Positions 8,145 through 16,521 of a DNA stretch of 64,000 nucleotides are shown here, in pieces. The notes beneath the pieces were generated by a model. The model made no database searches, had not been told where the DNA came from, and saw only the letters and a program-made list of their open reading frames with translations. Source of the stretch: Pseudomonas hygromyciniae. GTDB taxonomy: Bacteria > Pseudomonadota > Gammaproteobacteria > Pseudomonadales > Pseudomonadaceae. The DNA lies in the NCBI RefSeq assembly GCF_016925675.1, contig NZ_CP070507.1, positions 185,869 to 249,868 on the forward strand. The letters run 5' to 3'. How positions within the stretch are numbered: position 1 is the first letter of the stretch; each line of letters opens with the position of its first letter. Position numbers and translations under genes: made by a program.

Positions 8145-9607
8145 GCGCGCTGCCCCGCTGTTGCTTCCATCTCCCGGCGGGCCTCAGCGTGACTTTTCTG
8201 AATCACGACTTGGGTGATTGTGTTGATCACCAGGACCTTCTTCGCCCTCGTGGCTGCGACATAGAGCAAATTCAGCTCATCAATACGCTGATCGGGGGTG
8301 ATCTTCTCCTTATCAAAAATGTCTGGGAAATCTTCTTCAAGGACCACCACATCCCACTCCAACCCTTTCGAACGATGGCAGGTGCTTACGATCACATCAG
8401 CGTCAAGCGGATCATCTGTTGAGTTGCGTCGTAGGGCTGCTATCAACTTCGGTATGTCCTCGTGCTCTTTGAGTATCCTGAGCATCCGGTTCATCTCGGC
8501 ATCTTTAGATTCCTCAGCCGCTTCCGAAAACCCACCAAAGTCACTGAACTGCCCGAACAATCGCTTGTTGCGAATCTCCTCCTTGCGGCCAACTTTCAGA
8601 TAGTAAACATCCTCAAGGTCGGCAATCTGATATGCCTCAATCCCCCCATTCCAGTAGACAACTTGACCGTCAGAGACTGCGTCAATGGCCGTCATAATCA
8701 CACCAATCACCGTGCGGTTGAGAACGGTGTAGTGGCTACAACCAAAAGGCAGCGATGTCGTCACCTTGTCCCGGGCACCAAACCCAACCAGGGGACGAGT
8801 TTCCCCTTGTTGTCTGAGGATCGCATTTGCTACGCCGGCAATCATCGGACCGAACCGGAATGAATTGGTCAAGTACATCGACGCCGCTCCCTGTACGATC
8901 TGCGTATCAAGGGCGTTCTCAGCGCCCCGCCAGCGATAGATCTGCTGCCATTTGTCACCAACAAAAATCTTCCTTGCCTTTTGACCCGACACGATCGAGG
9001 CGGTGACAGGGTTGCTGTCCTGAGCCTCATCGAAAAGGATCACGTCATACGGCAATTGCGGGTAGCTCAGTTGGTAGAGTTTTAGGTAAGCATCATGCTG
9101 GCAGGGAAATTTGCTCTCGATATCGATCATTTCCTCCCAGAGTAATTGGGCATAGCCTAACGTCCGGTCAAGATGATCAGCTCCGTGCTCAGCGGCATCC
9201 TCTTCGCTGATTCCAGCAAAATAATGTGCCTCAGTAATTTCAGCATCTGCGCTCGACAGATAGGCGTTAAGCACCGCAATGGAGTCCCTTACATCTCCCC
9301 ATTTTCGAGTCTTGAGCAGCCCTGAGGCGTCTGTCAGACGAATGTTCCCGAGTTTATGCTGATAGCTCTGGCCAAACTTCGGCCAGGCCAATTGGTGTGA
9401 AGTCTTACAGGTGACGTTCTTTGGAAATTTCTCTGCCCCTTCATCCCGAATCGCACGGTTGTACGCCAGATAGAGCATGCGCAAGTGGCTGTGATGGTTG
9501 GCATAGGCAACAAGCGTTGTCGTCTTGCCGCATCCGGCATAGGCCTTCACCACCAGATGGTCACCTTGGTATTCGATGATGGGGAGTTGTTCTGCGGTCG
9601 ACTTCAT
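8141..9607 (-). CDS. UvrD/Rep-like superfamily 1 helicase
   Basis: All main SF1A helicase motifs are visible in this 488-aa protein: Walker A YAGCGKTTT near residues 23-31, Walker B ILFDEAQD near 190, motif III/IV GDKWQQIYRWRGA, motif V STCHRSKGLEWD and motif VI LLYVAATRAKK. The compact size lacks the large 1B/2B insertions of UvrD and resembles Fbh1-like helicases. ATG 9607 (MKSTAEQLP) has GGAG upstream and overlaps the previous gene as ATGA. It sits between two membrane-protein genes in one coupled operon, an unusual setting for a helicase. Confidence 0.85.
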   Translation of the reverse strand: MKSTAEQLPIIEYQGDHLVVKAYAGCGKTTTLVAYANHHSHLRMLYLAYNRAIRDEGAEKFPKNVTCKTSHQLAWPKFGQSYQHKLGNIRLTDASGLLKTRKWGDVRDSIAVLNAYLSSADAEITEAHYFAGISEEDAAEHGADHLDRTLGYAQLLWEEMIDIESKFPCQHDAYLKLYQLSYPQLPYDVILFDEAQDSNPVTASIVSGQKARKIFVGDKWQQIYRWRGAENALDTQIVQGAASMYLTNSFRFGPMIAGVANAILRQQGETRPLVGFGARDKVTTSLPFGCSHYTVLNRTVIGVIMTAIDAVSDGQVVYWNGGIEAYQIADLEDVYYLKVGRKEEIRNKRLFGQFSDFGGFSEAAEESKDAEMNRMLRILKEHEDIPKLIAALRRNSTDDPLDADVIVSTCHRSKGLEWDVVVLEEDFPDIFDKEKITPDQRIDELNLLYVAATRAKKVLVINTITQVVIQKSHAEARREMEATAGQRA

Positions 9608-10056
9608 TGAGGCGACTCCATTCTGTTTTTTGCACATTTACCGCCGTAGATAGACAGCGCTGCTAAGCACCAGAACGAAAACACGGCATCAGTCAGGTCG
9701 CCCATTGGGAGATAGCGACCAACCAGAGCTACCGGATCTGTCACCACCAGGAACGTCGCATACCCTGCAACGGCATGCATTCCGAAGGTGCGTAAGACCG
9801 CTGCGATGAGAAGGGCAAATAGTGCGCAAGACACCAAGCTATGCGTGGAGTTGGAGCTTGGGGCGAAGTGGGTACAGGCGACGACTATGCCGACCGCTAC
9901 TGCCATCAAGCCAGCAGTGTGACGGCTGGATATGGAACGCAGCTCTTCGCCGCTGTGCCTGAACGTAAGAATCATGACCGCGTGCGAGCCGATGCCTGCC
10001 AGGTAGTCAATGACTGGTGATCGGCATATCGCCGGAGGATATTTTTCGCTGGGCAT
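9604..10056 (-). CDS. Multi-pass membrane protein, 150 aa
   Basis: ATG 10056 follows a good GGAG site. Three to four hydrophobic helices are visible (residues about 50-62, 76-95, 98-108 and 125-137). The C-terminal YGGKCAKNRM could be cytoplasmic. No family is recognised. It is the first gene of the coupled set membrane protein-helicase-protease; its stop overlaps the helicase start by ATGA. Confidence 0.55.
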   Translation of the reverse strand: MPSEKYPPAICRSPVIDYLAGIGSHAVMILTFRHSGEELRSISSRHTAGLMAVAVGIVVACTHFAPSSNSTHSLVSCALFALLIAAVLRTFGMHAVAGYATFLVVTDPVALVGRYLPMGDLTDAVFSFWCLAALSIYGGKCAKNRMESPQ

Positions 10057-10145
10057 GTGAGTCTCCTTAGGTGAGGAGATCGTTTCATGCAGGTCGCGGG
10101 GAAAGGTCTGGTTTCGGGCGGTTTTTTGGTCTGAATTACGCAGAC

Positions 10146-10166
10146 GCCGCCCCAGATCGGGGCGGC
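10146..10166. repeat. GC-rich hairpin
   Basis: GCCGCCCC pairs with GGGGCGGC around a 5-nt loop. Neither strand shows a strong T-run after the stem, so it is a possible weak terminator upstream of the 9604-10056 gene or downstream of the helicase remnant at 10177-10251. Confidence 0.4.
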
Positions 10167-10176
10167 TAAAGGGGGC

Positions 10177-10251
10177 TTACTGTTTGCTGGTGAGCCTAAG
10201 TACCTTGCGTCGATCGTCCAGCCCCACCAGTTTTCCGGTTGCCCCCGCCAC
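10177..10251 (-). pseudogene. Remnant of SF2-helicase C-terminal segment
   Basis: On the minus strand this reads GATGKLVGLDDRRKVL followed by RLTSKQ and a stop. It matches the segment VATGKLVKLDDRRKVLG of the full SF2 helicase encoded at 11983-13473, and the DNA is also clearly similar over about 60 bp. Upstream in the same frame stops appear at once, so this is an isolated fragment of a second copy. The rest of 10252-10449 shows nothing I can name and is AT-rich. Confidence 0.55.
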
Positions 10252-10449
10252 TCATACTCTTCATTGCAGCACCTCTGACAGCAGGAGAGAACTACTGCCA
10301 ATTCGTATTGGAAGAATTAGTAAAAAACGAGATATCTCTTCCGACCTTGGTTGCAATGAATTCGAATGTTTTGCATGTATTTCGGAAGCCTGCAAGGCTC
10401 CAATCCTGCGTTTTGATCGAAAGCAAGAGACTGACTCATTTATAATCAT

Positions 10450-11229
10450 TCAGAGCTCATCATGATCATCATGAAAATACTCAACATTCTTGTTGAGCTT
10501 TTTACACGAATTTATGAGTTGTGCTTGATATGCTTTATTCTTGAAGCCATACATACATGCTATGGCTATTTTATCCAGAGAAGATGGAGTTTTAGGCGGT
10601 TCATAATAAAACTTAGATGTGTTAGGGCGACACCTCTGCCAATGCATAATTGAGTCTTGGTCTTTTTCAGTGACGCGGACTAGCGACAAATTAGTCTCTT
10701 CGCATCCCTTTACTGGTGATTTCATTCCGACAAACTCATGTATCAATCCGAGTGCATGGCCAATCTCGTGACCTAAAACGAAATCAATTATAGTGTTATT
10801 CGGGTCTATACTTACGACACTAGGTGGGCCATTCCAGGGAAATGTAGCGCGTCCAGCAACTTCCCCCCCGGTGTCCTCGTTCGGCTTCACTGTCGCGTAT
10901 GTGAAGCGAATATCGATGTCGCTATTTTCCTTAATGCATCGCCCGTCCTCGTATTGAGAGTGTGTGAAGGTGAGATTGGCGTATTGAGTCCAATCGGTCA
11001 GCATCTTGTCAATTTTTCTGACAAGTTCGTTGTGACTGTATTTATTCTGCGGAAATGAATTGCTGACACAATAAGTCAAGGTGTGACCGAGAAGTTTGTT
11101 AAACTTTATGGATCTGCCGATTGAATGACTGATGGGGTCAGACTCAGTAAGTCCGGCTCTTACTTCCACTGAATGGGAGCTGATGACTATGGTTGCGAGT
11201 AAGATGGCGAAAATAAACTGTGATTTCAT
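10450..11229 (-). CDS. Secreted metzincin-type zinc metalloprotease
   Basis: From ATG 11229 the 259-aa product has a signal peptide (residues 1 to about 24). The metzincin zinc motif HEIGHALGLIHE (154-165) supplies three His and the catalytic Glu, and SIMHW (Met 195) is a good Met-turn. The general architecture resembles matrixin/astacin-like proteases. Five or so cysteines in the mature part suggest disulfides after export. The gene is strongly AT-rich. The gene directly upstream, ending 14 bp away, may encode a partner or substrate. Confidence 0.75.
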   Translation of the reverse strand: MKSQFIFAILLATIVISSHSVEVRAGLTESDPISHSIGRSIKFNKLLGHTLTYCVSNSFPQNKYSHNELVRKIDKMLTDWTQYANLTFTHSQYEDGRCIKENSDIDIRFTYATVKPNEDTGGEVAGRATFPWNGPPSVVSIDPNNTIIDFVLGHEIGHALGLIHEFVGMKSPVKGCEETNLSLVRVTEKDQDSIMHWQRCRPNTSKFYYEPPKTPSSLDKIAIACMYGFKNKAYQAQLINSCKKLNKNVEYFHDDHDEL

Positions 11230-11243
11230 TCCGTAACCCACCT

Positions 11244-11627
11244 TTAGTCATTCTTCCAAGCAATATTGGTGATTTTAGCATCTGAAGAGTTGTAGCTGAC
11301 CGTATGAGTTGTCTCACTACTATCAATAATTGAGAGTTTGTAAGTATCTCCGGTACTATCTGTAAAATACAAATTAATGGAAGATGTAAAACCAGATTTT
11401 GGACCTTTTCCGACAACCGTTATCTCATAGTTGTAGATAGTCCCATCAATCCTGGTCAGCTTTATAGACTTAACGCAGGCTCCGCTCTTGCCCACAATCA
11501 CGTCCGATATATCATTTGAACCATTTATAGAAACATAATGGCCCAATTGAAGTCCGGTTGGGCATTGTGCGTTTGAATTCTCTCCAGGAGAGTTGCAAAT
11601 AAAATCATCATACTGCGCTTCGCTCAT
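11244..11627 (-). CDS. Hypothetical beta-rich protein, 127 aa
   Basis: No family is recognised. The sequence alternates polar and hydrophobic residues (TIYNYEITVVGKG; SINLYFTDST; THTVSYNSSD), suggesting a beta-sandwich. It has three cysteines and no N-terminal signal peptide from ATG 11627. The gene lies 14 bp upstream of the metzincin gene, has the same low GC and is probably co-transcribed. It could be a secreted partner, inhibitor or carbohydrate-binding protein; the sequence does not decide. Confidence 0.5.
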   Translation of the reverse strand: MSEAQYDDFICNSPGENSNAQCPTGLQLGHYVSINGSNDISDVIVGKSGACVKSIKLTRIDGTIYNYEITVVGKGPKSGFTSSINLYFTDSTGDTYKLSIIDSSETTHTVSYNSSDAKITNIAWKND

Positions 11628-11982
11628 GATTTAGGTCTCTTCTCTTTCTGAGTCTGCTTTAAGGCCGCGGGCACCGGTTCACGGCTGGTGACTCTCAATC
11701 CTTGGGCCATAATTAAGAAATCATGTGAAGCCTGACTCTACTGGTCCGGCACAGCGGCGACTTCCATGATTTTCACATCCTTCCCAAAGATAATGCGTCG
11801 GCCCTTGCTCGCCGATGAACAGCGCAAGGCGTGTCATGCAAAAGAGATTAGCAGCTGATTAAAGGAAAGAAAGCCAGATGTACCCACAAGTGCGTTCAAG
11901 TGGGATTTTCCTGTATTTGCGCTCGCTGCTTTTTAAGAATTTCACCTTTATCTCGGATACCGAAACCTGACGCTTCACTCCC
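11628..11982. other. Intergenic region, no clear gene
   Basis: About 355 bp. On the minus strand a short frame near 11750-11815 reads KGRRIIFGKDVKIMEVAAV before a stop and looks protein-like, but it lacks a convincing start and ribosome-binding site. Nothing else is recognised. The promoter for the AT-rich pair at 10450-11627 must lie here. Confidence 0.4.
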
Positions 11983-13473
11983 TTATCCGAATCGGCGGTT
12001 GCTTTTGGCGCGACGGACGTTGTAACCCTTTACCCAGCTTTTCATATCTTCGCTCGGTGGTTTGGGCTGCACGGTGCCGATCCATGCGCGATCTGGTAGC
12101 TCCTTCATGAATGCCTGGTATGCGTACTGAGCCCAACCGTCTTTTTTGCCGGTCTCACAGGCATACCCAAGCAACTCGCAGAAAGTGTGTAGTTTGCTAG
12201 TCGGCCCGAGTACTTTGCGTCGATCGTCCAGCTTCACCAGTTTGCCGGTGGCCACCGCCACCCCATCCGGTATTACGATTTCATTGCCACACTTCGGACA
12301 GAGCAAGCCGCTGAAAACAAAGCTGCACTTTTGGCAAGGCTTGGTTTTTTTCTCCTGGTCGCCTTTGTCCTGCGGACGGCGGTCAAGACGCTCCCCTTCG
12401 CCGTTGTCCATGGCGTCGGGTACCTCGTCTGTAGGCTTCCCGTTTAGCAAGAGGTTGCCAGAGTGGTCGATGATAATGCAGTCGATCTTTCCTGTTTCAG
12501 GCGAAAGCCTCAGACCACGGCCAATCATCTGGTAGTGAAGCATCAGGGATTTGGTCGGTCGCGCAATCACAAGGCAACTGGTAGACGGATCATCAAACCC
12601 CTTGATCAGCATTGCCACTGAGACCAAGACCCTTATCCTACCCGCCTTGTACTGGCGCAGGATCTCCTCAGTCTCATGCGGCGGCATGTAGCCGTCGATG
12701 TGGGCTGCGGCAACGCCCGCTTTCAAGAATTGTTCAGCAAGCTTTTTTGAGTGCTGGACGTTGCAGGCGAAAACCAGTGTTTTGCGGTTTTGACCCAGCT
12801 CTTTCCAGTGAGATACCACGTCACCAAGCAGCTTGGCGTCCCCCATCACCGTGGCGAGCTCGTCCTCGATCCAGTCGCCGTTTGGCTTCGTACTCACGCC
12901 CTTCAACGAAGGCACGGACGGGGCATAGCACACTGTCGGGACAAGGAATCCCAGGTCAGTAAGCTCAGAAAGAGAGATGCAATTGATCAGCCTGTCAAAT
13001 ATGCGGCCCAGGCCACGGCGCCATGGGGTAGCACTTAGCCCGATTACTGGCACCTTGTTCCGCCGGCACCAGTTGATCAACTCAATGTGGGCTTCATGGA
13101 TAACATGCGCCTCGTCAATGAGAACAAGGTGTGGCTTGTGGTGGTTGAGCATGTAGTCCAAGCGAGGGCGCAAGCTCTGGATCGTTGCTACCTGGATGGG
13201 CTTTCGATAGTCCGTCAATGGGTGGTCTGACTGAATCGCTCCCGCGACCAATCCATCTTTGTGGAACCGCTCAAGCGTCTGATCAAGTAGCTTCAGGCTG
13301 TCGACGATGAACCAGGCCTTCCGGTTCTTCGCCTGCGCGCCAGCAATGATGTGCTTGGCCACCTCTGTCTTACCGGAGCCTGTGGGGCTCATCAGCATCT
13401 GAATGGTCGCGCCAAGGCTGATGCCCTTGCGGAGTTCAAAATCCTGCTGCTGTTGGTAGGGTCGGAGTTGCAT
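11983..13473 (-). CDS. DEAD/DEAH-box SF2 helicase with zinc ribbon
   Basis: A 496-aa protein with Walker A SPTGSGKT (29-36), DEAH (120-123), motif III SATPWRRG, and motif VI QMIGRGLRLS in the second RecA domain. A four-cysteine ribbon, CQKC...CPKC, follows near residues 385-400. The C-terminal ~100 residues are specific and unrecognised. The overall layout matches plasmid and phage SF2 helicases related to the type III restriction/RAD25 group; there is no nuclease motif. ATG 13473 is followed by LRPYQQQ, the typical Q-motif-like start. A fragment of a paralogue lies at 10177-10251. Confidence 0.85.
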   Translation of the reverse strand: MQLRPYQQQQDFELRKGISLGATIQMLMSPTGSGKTEVAKHIIAGAQAKNRKAWFIVDSLKLLDQTLERFHKDGLVAGAIQSDHPLTDYRKPIQVATIQSLRPRLDYMLNHHKPHLVLIDEAHVIHEAHIELINWCRRNKVPVIGLSATPWRRGLGRIFDRLINCISLSELTDLGFLVPTVCYAPSVPSLKGVSTKPNGDWIEDELATVMGDAKLLGDVVSHWKELGQNRKTLVFACNVQHSKKLAEQFLKAGVAAAHIDGYMPPHETEEILRQYKAGRIRVLVSVAMLIKGFDDPSTSCLVIARPTKSLMLHYQMIGRGLRLSPETGKIDCIIIDHSGNLLLNGKPTDEVPDAMDNGEGERLDRRPQDKGDQEKKTKPCQKCSFVFSGLLCPKCGNEIVIPDGVAVATGKLVKLDDRRKVLGPTSKLHTFCELLGYACETGKKDGWAQYAYQAFMKELPDRAWIGTVQPKPPSEDMKSWVKGYNVRRAKSNRRFG

Positions 13474-13732
13474 CGAGGTTTCCCGCTGAAAGAACTACAG
13501 GCAGGAAACCATTGCCTCGAAAAAACCCAAGCTAGGTGCTTGATCCACCTGATGGACACAGCCCGGGCACAGCCTGATGGAGACAGATGTTTTTTCTGAG
13601 AATGCGAGCCGATATGGACCATCCCTGAAGCCCGTATCTTGATTTGGGTTTTGCGGGTTACGTGCAAACGTAATCGTCATTGCCTGTGCTTTCGCCCAGG
13701 CGTCAATGATGGCCAAGTCAAAGGAGGCCTAG

Positions 13733-14299
13733 ATGGATGACGTAGGAAAGGCACGCGCTCTTAGGTATGCAGAGTCGTTGCGAAACGCAAGCTGGGTTAT
13801 CGATAAGGATTCAGCAAACGCACAAAATGCCGTTGGATTCTGGCTTTACTCATACAACCTGGTTGCAGGCCCCCGGCTCGTAGGCCAACTGACGTTGGAC
13901 GGCTATCGAGCCATGCAGTCCGGAGAAGATCTGAAAGCACTTGGCGGGCTCCAGCCAGCCGATGTTCTCGGCGCAACCCTCACCGCCTATGACGCACTGC
14001 CCGACCAGAACCGCAATGCAGGGGAGTCACAAACCGTCATATCAGCGCTGTCCCTATACGCCAGTTCAAGTATGACCTTGCAGGCGCTGGCGCCTCTCCA
14101 AACTGGAGCACATCAGCACTTCATGGTGTTCGATTGGCTTACAGCCACCGGCAAAAGGATCTTTCGCCCGGCTGCGGCAGTCACCGGATCCGTTCTTGCT
14201 CCTGAAACTCTTGCCGAATTCGGGAACTTAGTGCTCTGCGCGCATATGTCGAAACACCCCCACGAAACGCCTTTCCAACTCCAGACTACAGGTTCTTAA
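13733..14299 (+). CDS. Hypothetical protein, 188 aa
   Basis: ATG 13733 follows an excellent AAAGGAGG site. The product is soluble with repeated Ala/Leu-rich segments and no recognised domain. It ends 3 bp before the yejK-like gene on the same strand, so the two form an operon and the protein may act with the nucleoid protein. It is divergent from the SF2 helicase gene; the 259-bp gap between them should hold both promoters. Confidence 0.55.
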   Translation: MDDVGKARALRYAESLRNASWVIDKDSANAQNAVGFWLYSYNLVAGPRLVGQLTLDGYRAMQSGEDLKALGGLQPADVLGATLTAYDALPDQNRNAGESQTVISALSLYASSSMTLQALAPLQTGAHQHFMVFDWLTATGKRIFRPAAAVTGSVLAPETLAEFGNLVLCAHMSKHPHETPFQLQTTGS

Positions 14300-14302
14300 C
14301 TC

Positions 14303-15304
14303 ATGCCAATCCGTCACATCATCGTTCATCAGATCCACAAAAAGCCTGATGGAACCCCAGCTGTATTGCATGCCCGCGACACTGAACTTGCAGCGTCGGC
14401 AGCCATCGAGAACATGCTCGGCGACCTCAACGAGAGCTACAACGCCAAACAGGGCAAGGCCTGGGGTTTCTTCCATGCCGAGTCCGGCGCGCATCCATTC
14501 AGCGGTTGGCTGAAGGCGTATTGCGACCGCAGTAAGGATTTCACCACCTTCAGCCGCCTTGCGGTGGATCACCTGCAGAAGCTGATGGAAGAGTCAAATC
14601 TCTCCACCGGTGGCCACGTGCTTTTTGCCCACTACCAACAGGGCATGACCGATTACCTGGCCATCGCCCTGCTCCACCACAGTGCAGGCGTGGCGGTGAC
14701 TGAAGAACTGGACGTGACCCCCTCACGGCACCTCGACCTGGGCCAGCTGCACCTGGCAGCGCGCATCAACGTCTCCGAGTGGCAGAACAACAAGCAGTCC
14801 AAGCAATACATTTCGTTCATCAAAGGCAAAAACGGTAAGAAGGTCTTGGAGTACTTCCGCGATTTTATCGGCTGCCAGGAGGGTGTCGACGGCCCAGGCG
14901 AGACGCGTACCCTGCTTAAAGCCTTCACCGATTTTGTCGAAAGCGAAGACATGCCGGAGGAGTCCGCCCGCGAAAAAACCAAGACCCTGGTGCATTACGC
15001 CAGCAGCCAGGCCAAGCTCGGCGAGCCGATGGGCCTGGAAGAGCTGTCAGGGTTGATCGATGAAGATCGACCAAAAGCCTTCTACGATCACATCCGCAAC
15101 AAGGACTACGGCCTGTCGCCTGAAATCCCGGCAGATAAGCGTACCCTCAACAAGTTCCGCCGCTTCACAGGACGCGCCGAAGGCCTGTCAATCAGCTTCG
15201 AAGCGCACCTGCTCGGCGACAAGATTGACTACGACGAGAACGCCGGCACGCTGATGATTCGCAATCTACCCACCCAGTTGCGTGATCAGCTCAAGCGCGG
15301 CTAG
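14303..15304 (+). CDS. Nucleoid-associated protein, YejK/NdpA family
   Basis: The 333-aa length and the pattern of the whole protein fit YejK (NdpA): N-terminal [15 protein letters not shown], the central [15 protein letters not shown] block (here [14 protein letters not shown]), [20 protein letters not shown] and [18 protein letters not shown] at the end. YejK associates with the nucleoid; plasmid copies are common and their task is unclear. It is the second gene of an operon with 13733-14299 and is followed by a hairpin at 15311-15334. Confidence 0.85.
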   Translation: MPIRHIIVHQIHKKPDGTPAVLHARDTELAASAAIENMLGDLNESYNAKQGKAWGFFHAESGAHPFSGWLKAYCDRSKDFTTFSRLAVDHLQKLMEESNLSTGGHVLFAHYQQGMTDYLAIALLHHSAGVAVTEELDVTPSRHLDLGQLHLAARINVSEWQNNKQSKQYISFIKGKNGKKVLEYFRDFIGCQEGVDGPGETRTLLKAFTDFVESEDMPEESAREKTKTLVHYASSQAKLGEPMGLEELSGLIDEDRPKAFYDHIRNKDYGLSPEIPADKRTLNKFRRFTGRAEGLSISFEAHLLGDKIDYDENAGTLMIRNLPTQLRDQLKRG

Positions 15305-15501
15305 AAACCCGCCCCGTCCAGTTCAGGACGGGGCAAATCCTGCTCAATTTTAACGTAAGCCCAGCCCGTCGAACCTAAAAAGCAGCAACGACGATCCCGA
15401 GGGTCGCGAGACAGGAAAAAGTTTTTGCAGCGACGTACTGCACACTGCTCTTTGATGCTTACTTGCAGCGTTTGCTCCAAGAATTCAAGGCTCTGACCCA
15501 T
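15301..15501 (-). CDS. Possible small Cys-rich protein, 66 aa
   Basis: A 66-codon frame ([20 protein letters not shown]...) with four cysteines. It has no clear ribosome-binding site and its 3' end runs through the hairpin at 15311-15334. Residue composition looks protein-like but no family is recognised. If it is not a gene, the stretch 15335-15633 holds no other visible feature. Confidence 0.25.
   Translation of the reverse strand: MGQSLEFLEQTLQVSIKEQCAVRRCKNFFLSRDPRDRRCCFLGSTGWAYVKIEQDLPRPELDGAGF
15311..15334 (+). terminator. Hairpin terminator after yejK-like gene
   Basis: GCCCCGTCC pairs perfectly with GGACGGGGC around a 6-nt loop, 7 bp after the yejK-like stop. The following T-run is weak on both strands, so it may work as an mRNA 3' stabiliser as much as a terminator. 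Confidence 0.6.
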
Positions 15502-15633
15502 GGGATTTCAGTCAGAAAATTTATACACGGCTATTAAAAACTGAGGAGTAGCAATCCTGAACTGGCGACGGGAACTTGGGATTATCGGCGATCGTGAGAG
15601 AAAGAGGCGGATCACTTATACGGAGAACCATTT

Positions 15634-15960
15634 ATGCAGGTCGTCACGCCCCAAGCCTGGAGTCAGGCTGGACTTACCCTCAACCTGGTCATTGGAGTTC
15701 TCGGCTCACAGCAGGCGCTTTTTCGGTTGAAAACCAAGCTCGAATTAGCTGTTGAGGACGCTTTGCATGGGCTCTCTCAAGAGGCAAGCCATGAGCTTGG
15801 AATTGAGATTGGTCGCTGGAACATCGAAACGTCCAACTCCCAACCAGAGGTCAACAGGTCGGCGTCGAGCGGGCCAGCCCCTGATCATTCAATAGAGGCA
15901 CCTGCGACCCCCTTGGAGTCGGCATCCGAGGGATCCCTGAAAGCTGGATCATGCCTATGA
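15634..15960 (+). CDS. Hypothetical protein, 108 aa
   Basis: ATG 15634 is preceded by GGAGAA. The N-terminal half is a probable helical domain (LTLNLVIGVLGSQQALFRLK; ELAVEDALHGLS); the C-terminal half is Ser/Pro/Ala-rich and probably disordered. No family is recognised. The stop overlaps the next start as ATGA, so the pair is translationally coupled. Confidence 0.45.
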   Translation: MQVVTPQAWSQAGLTLNLVIGVLGSQQALFRLKTKLELAVEDALHGLSQEASHELGIEIGRWNIETSNSQPEVNRSASSGPAPDHSIEAPATPLESASEGSLKAGSCL

Positions 15961-16193
15961 GCGCCACATTCGCCCTGACACAACACCTCGAGCACGAGCG
16001 CTTTATAGTGCGGGACATCTCTGACCAATACGAGGCTCCGACCTTTGACCTGATTTTCCGAGACCAGGAGCACGGCGTTGAGCGTTGCTCCGACAGCGTG
16101 TGGAGTTCGCACGAGCAAGCCTCGGTGGCTGCGGAGGCACTGGAGAAGGCGGATCGTCATCCAGTTCACTGGGGTGTCTTGAAGAGTCTCTAA
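15957..16193 (+). CDS. Hypothetical protein, 78 aa
   Basis: The start at 15957 (MSATFALTQHLEHERF) is preferred to 15951 because it gives an ATGA overlap with the upstream gene. The small protein is acidic and aromatic (DQYEAPTFDLIFRD) with no recognised family. An IS3-family element begins 22 bp after its stop. Confidence 0.45.
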   Translation: MSATFALTQHLEHERFIVRDISDQYEAPTFDLIFRDQEHGVERCSDSVWSSHEQASVAAEALEKADRHPVHWGVLKSL

Positions 16194-16521
16194 CTCAGTA
16201 TCATGCTAGTCATAATGAATCGCCCCGGGTTTCCTAGACACTCTCCAGGCTCGCTGCGTAACGCTTTTCAAACTCTACCGGTGACAGCTGATTGTTGAAA
16301 CTGTGGCGTCGTTTTGGGTTGTAAAACATCTCGATGTAATCGAACACATCATCCCGAGCATCCTGGCGTGTAGTGTAGATTTTACGCTTGATCCGCTCCC
16401 GCTTTAGCAGCTGGAAAAAGCTCTCCGCCACAGCGTTGTCGTGGCAGTTACCTCGACGACTCATGCTGGCTACCAGGTTGTTAGCTTTCAAGAAGCTTCG
16501 CCAGTCTGAGCTGCTGTACTG

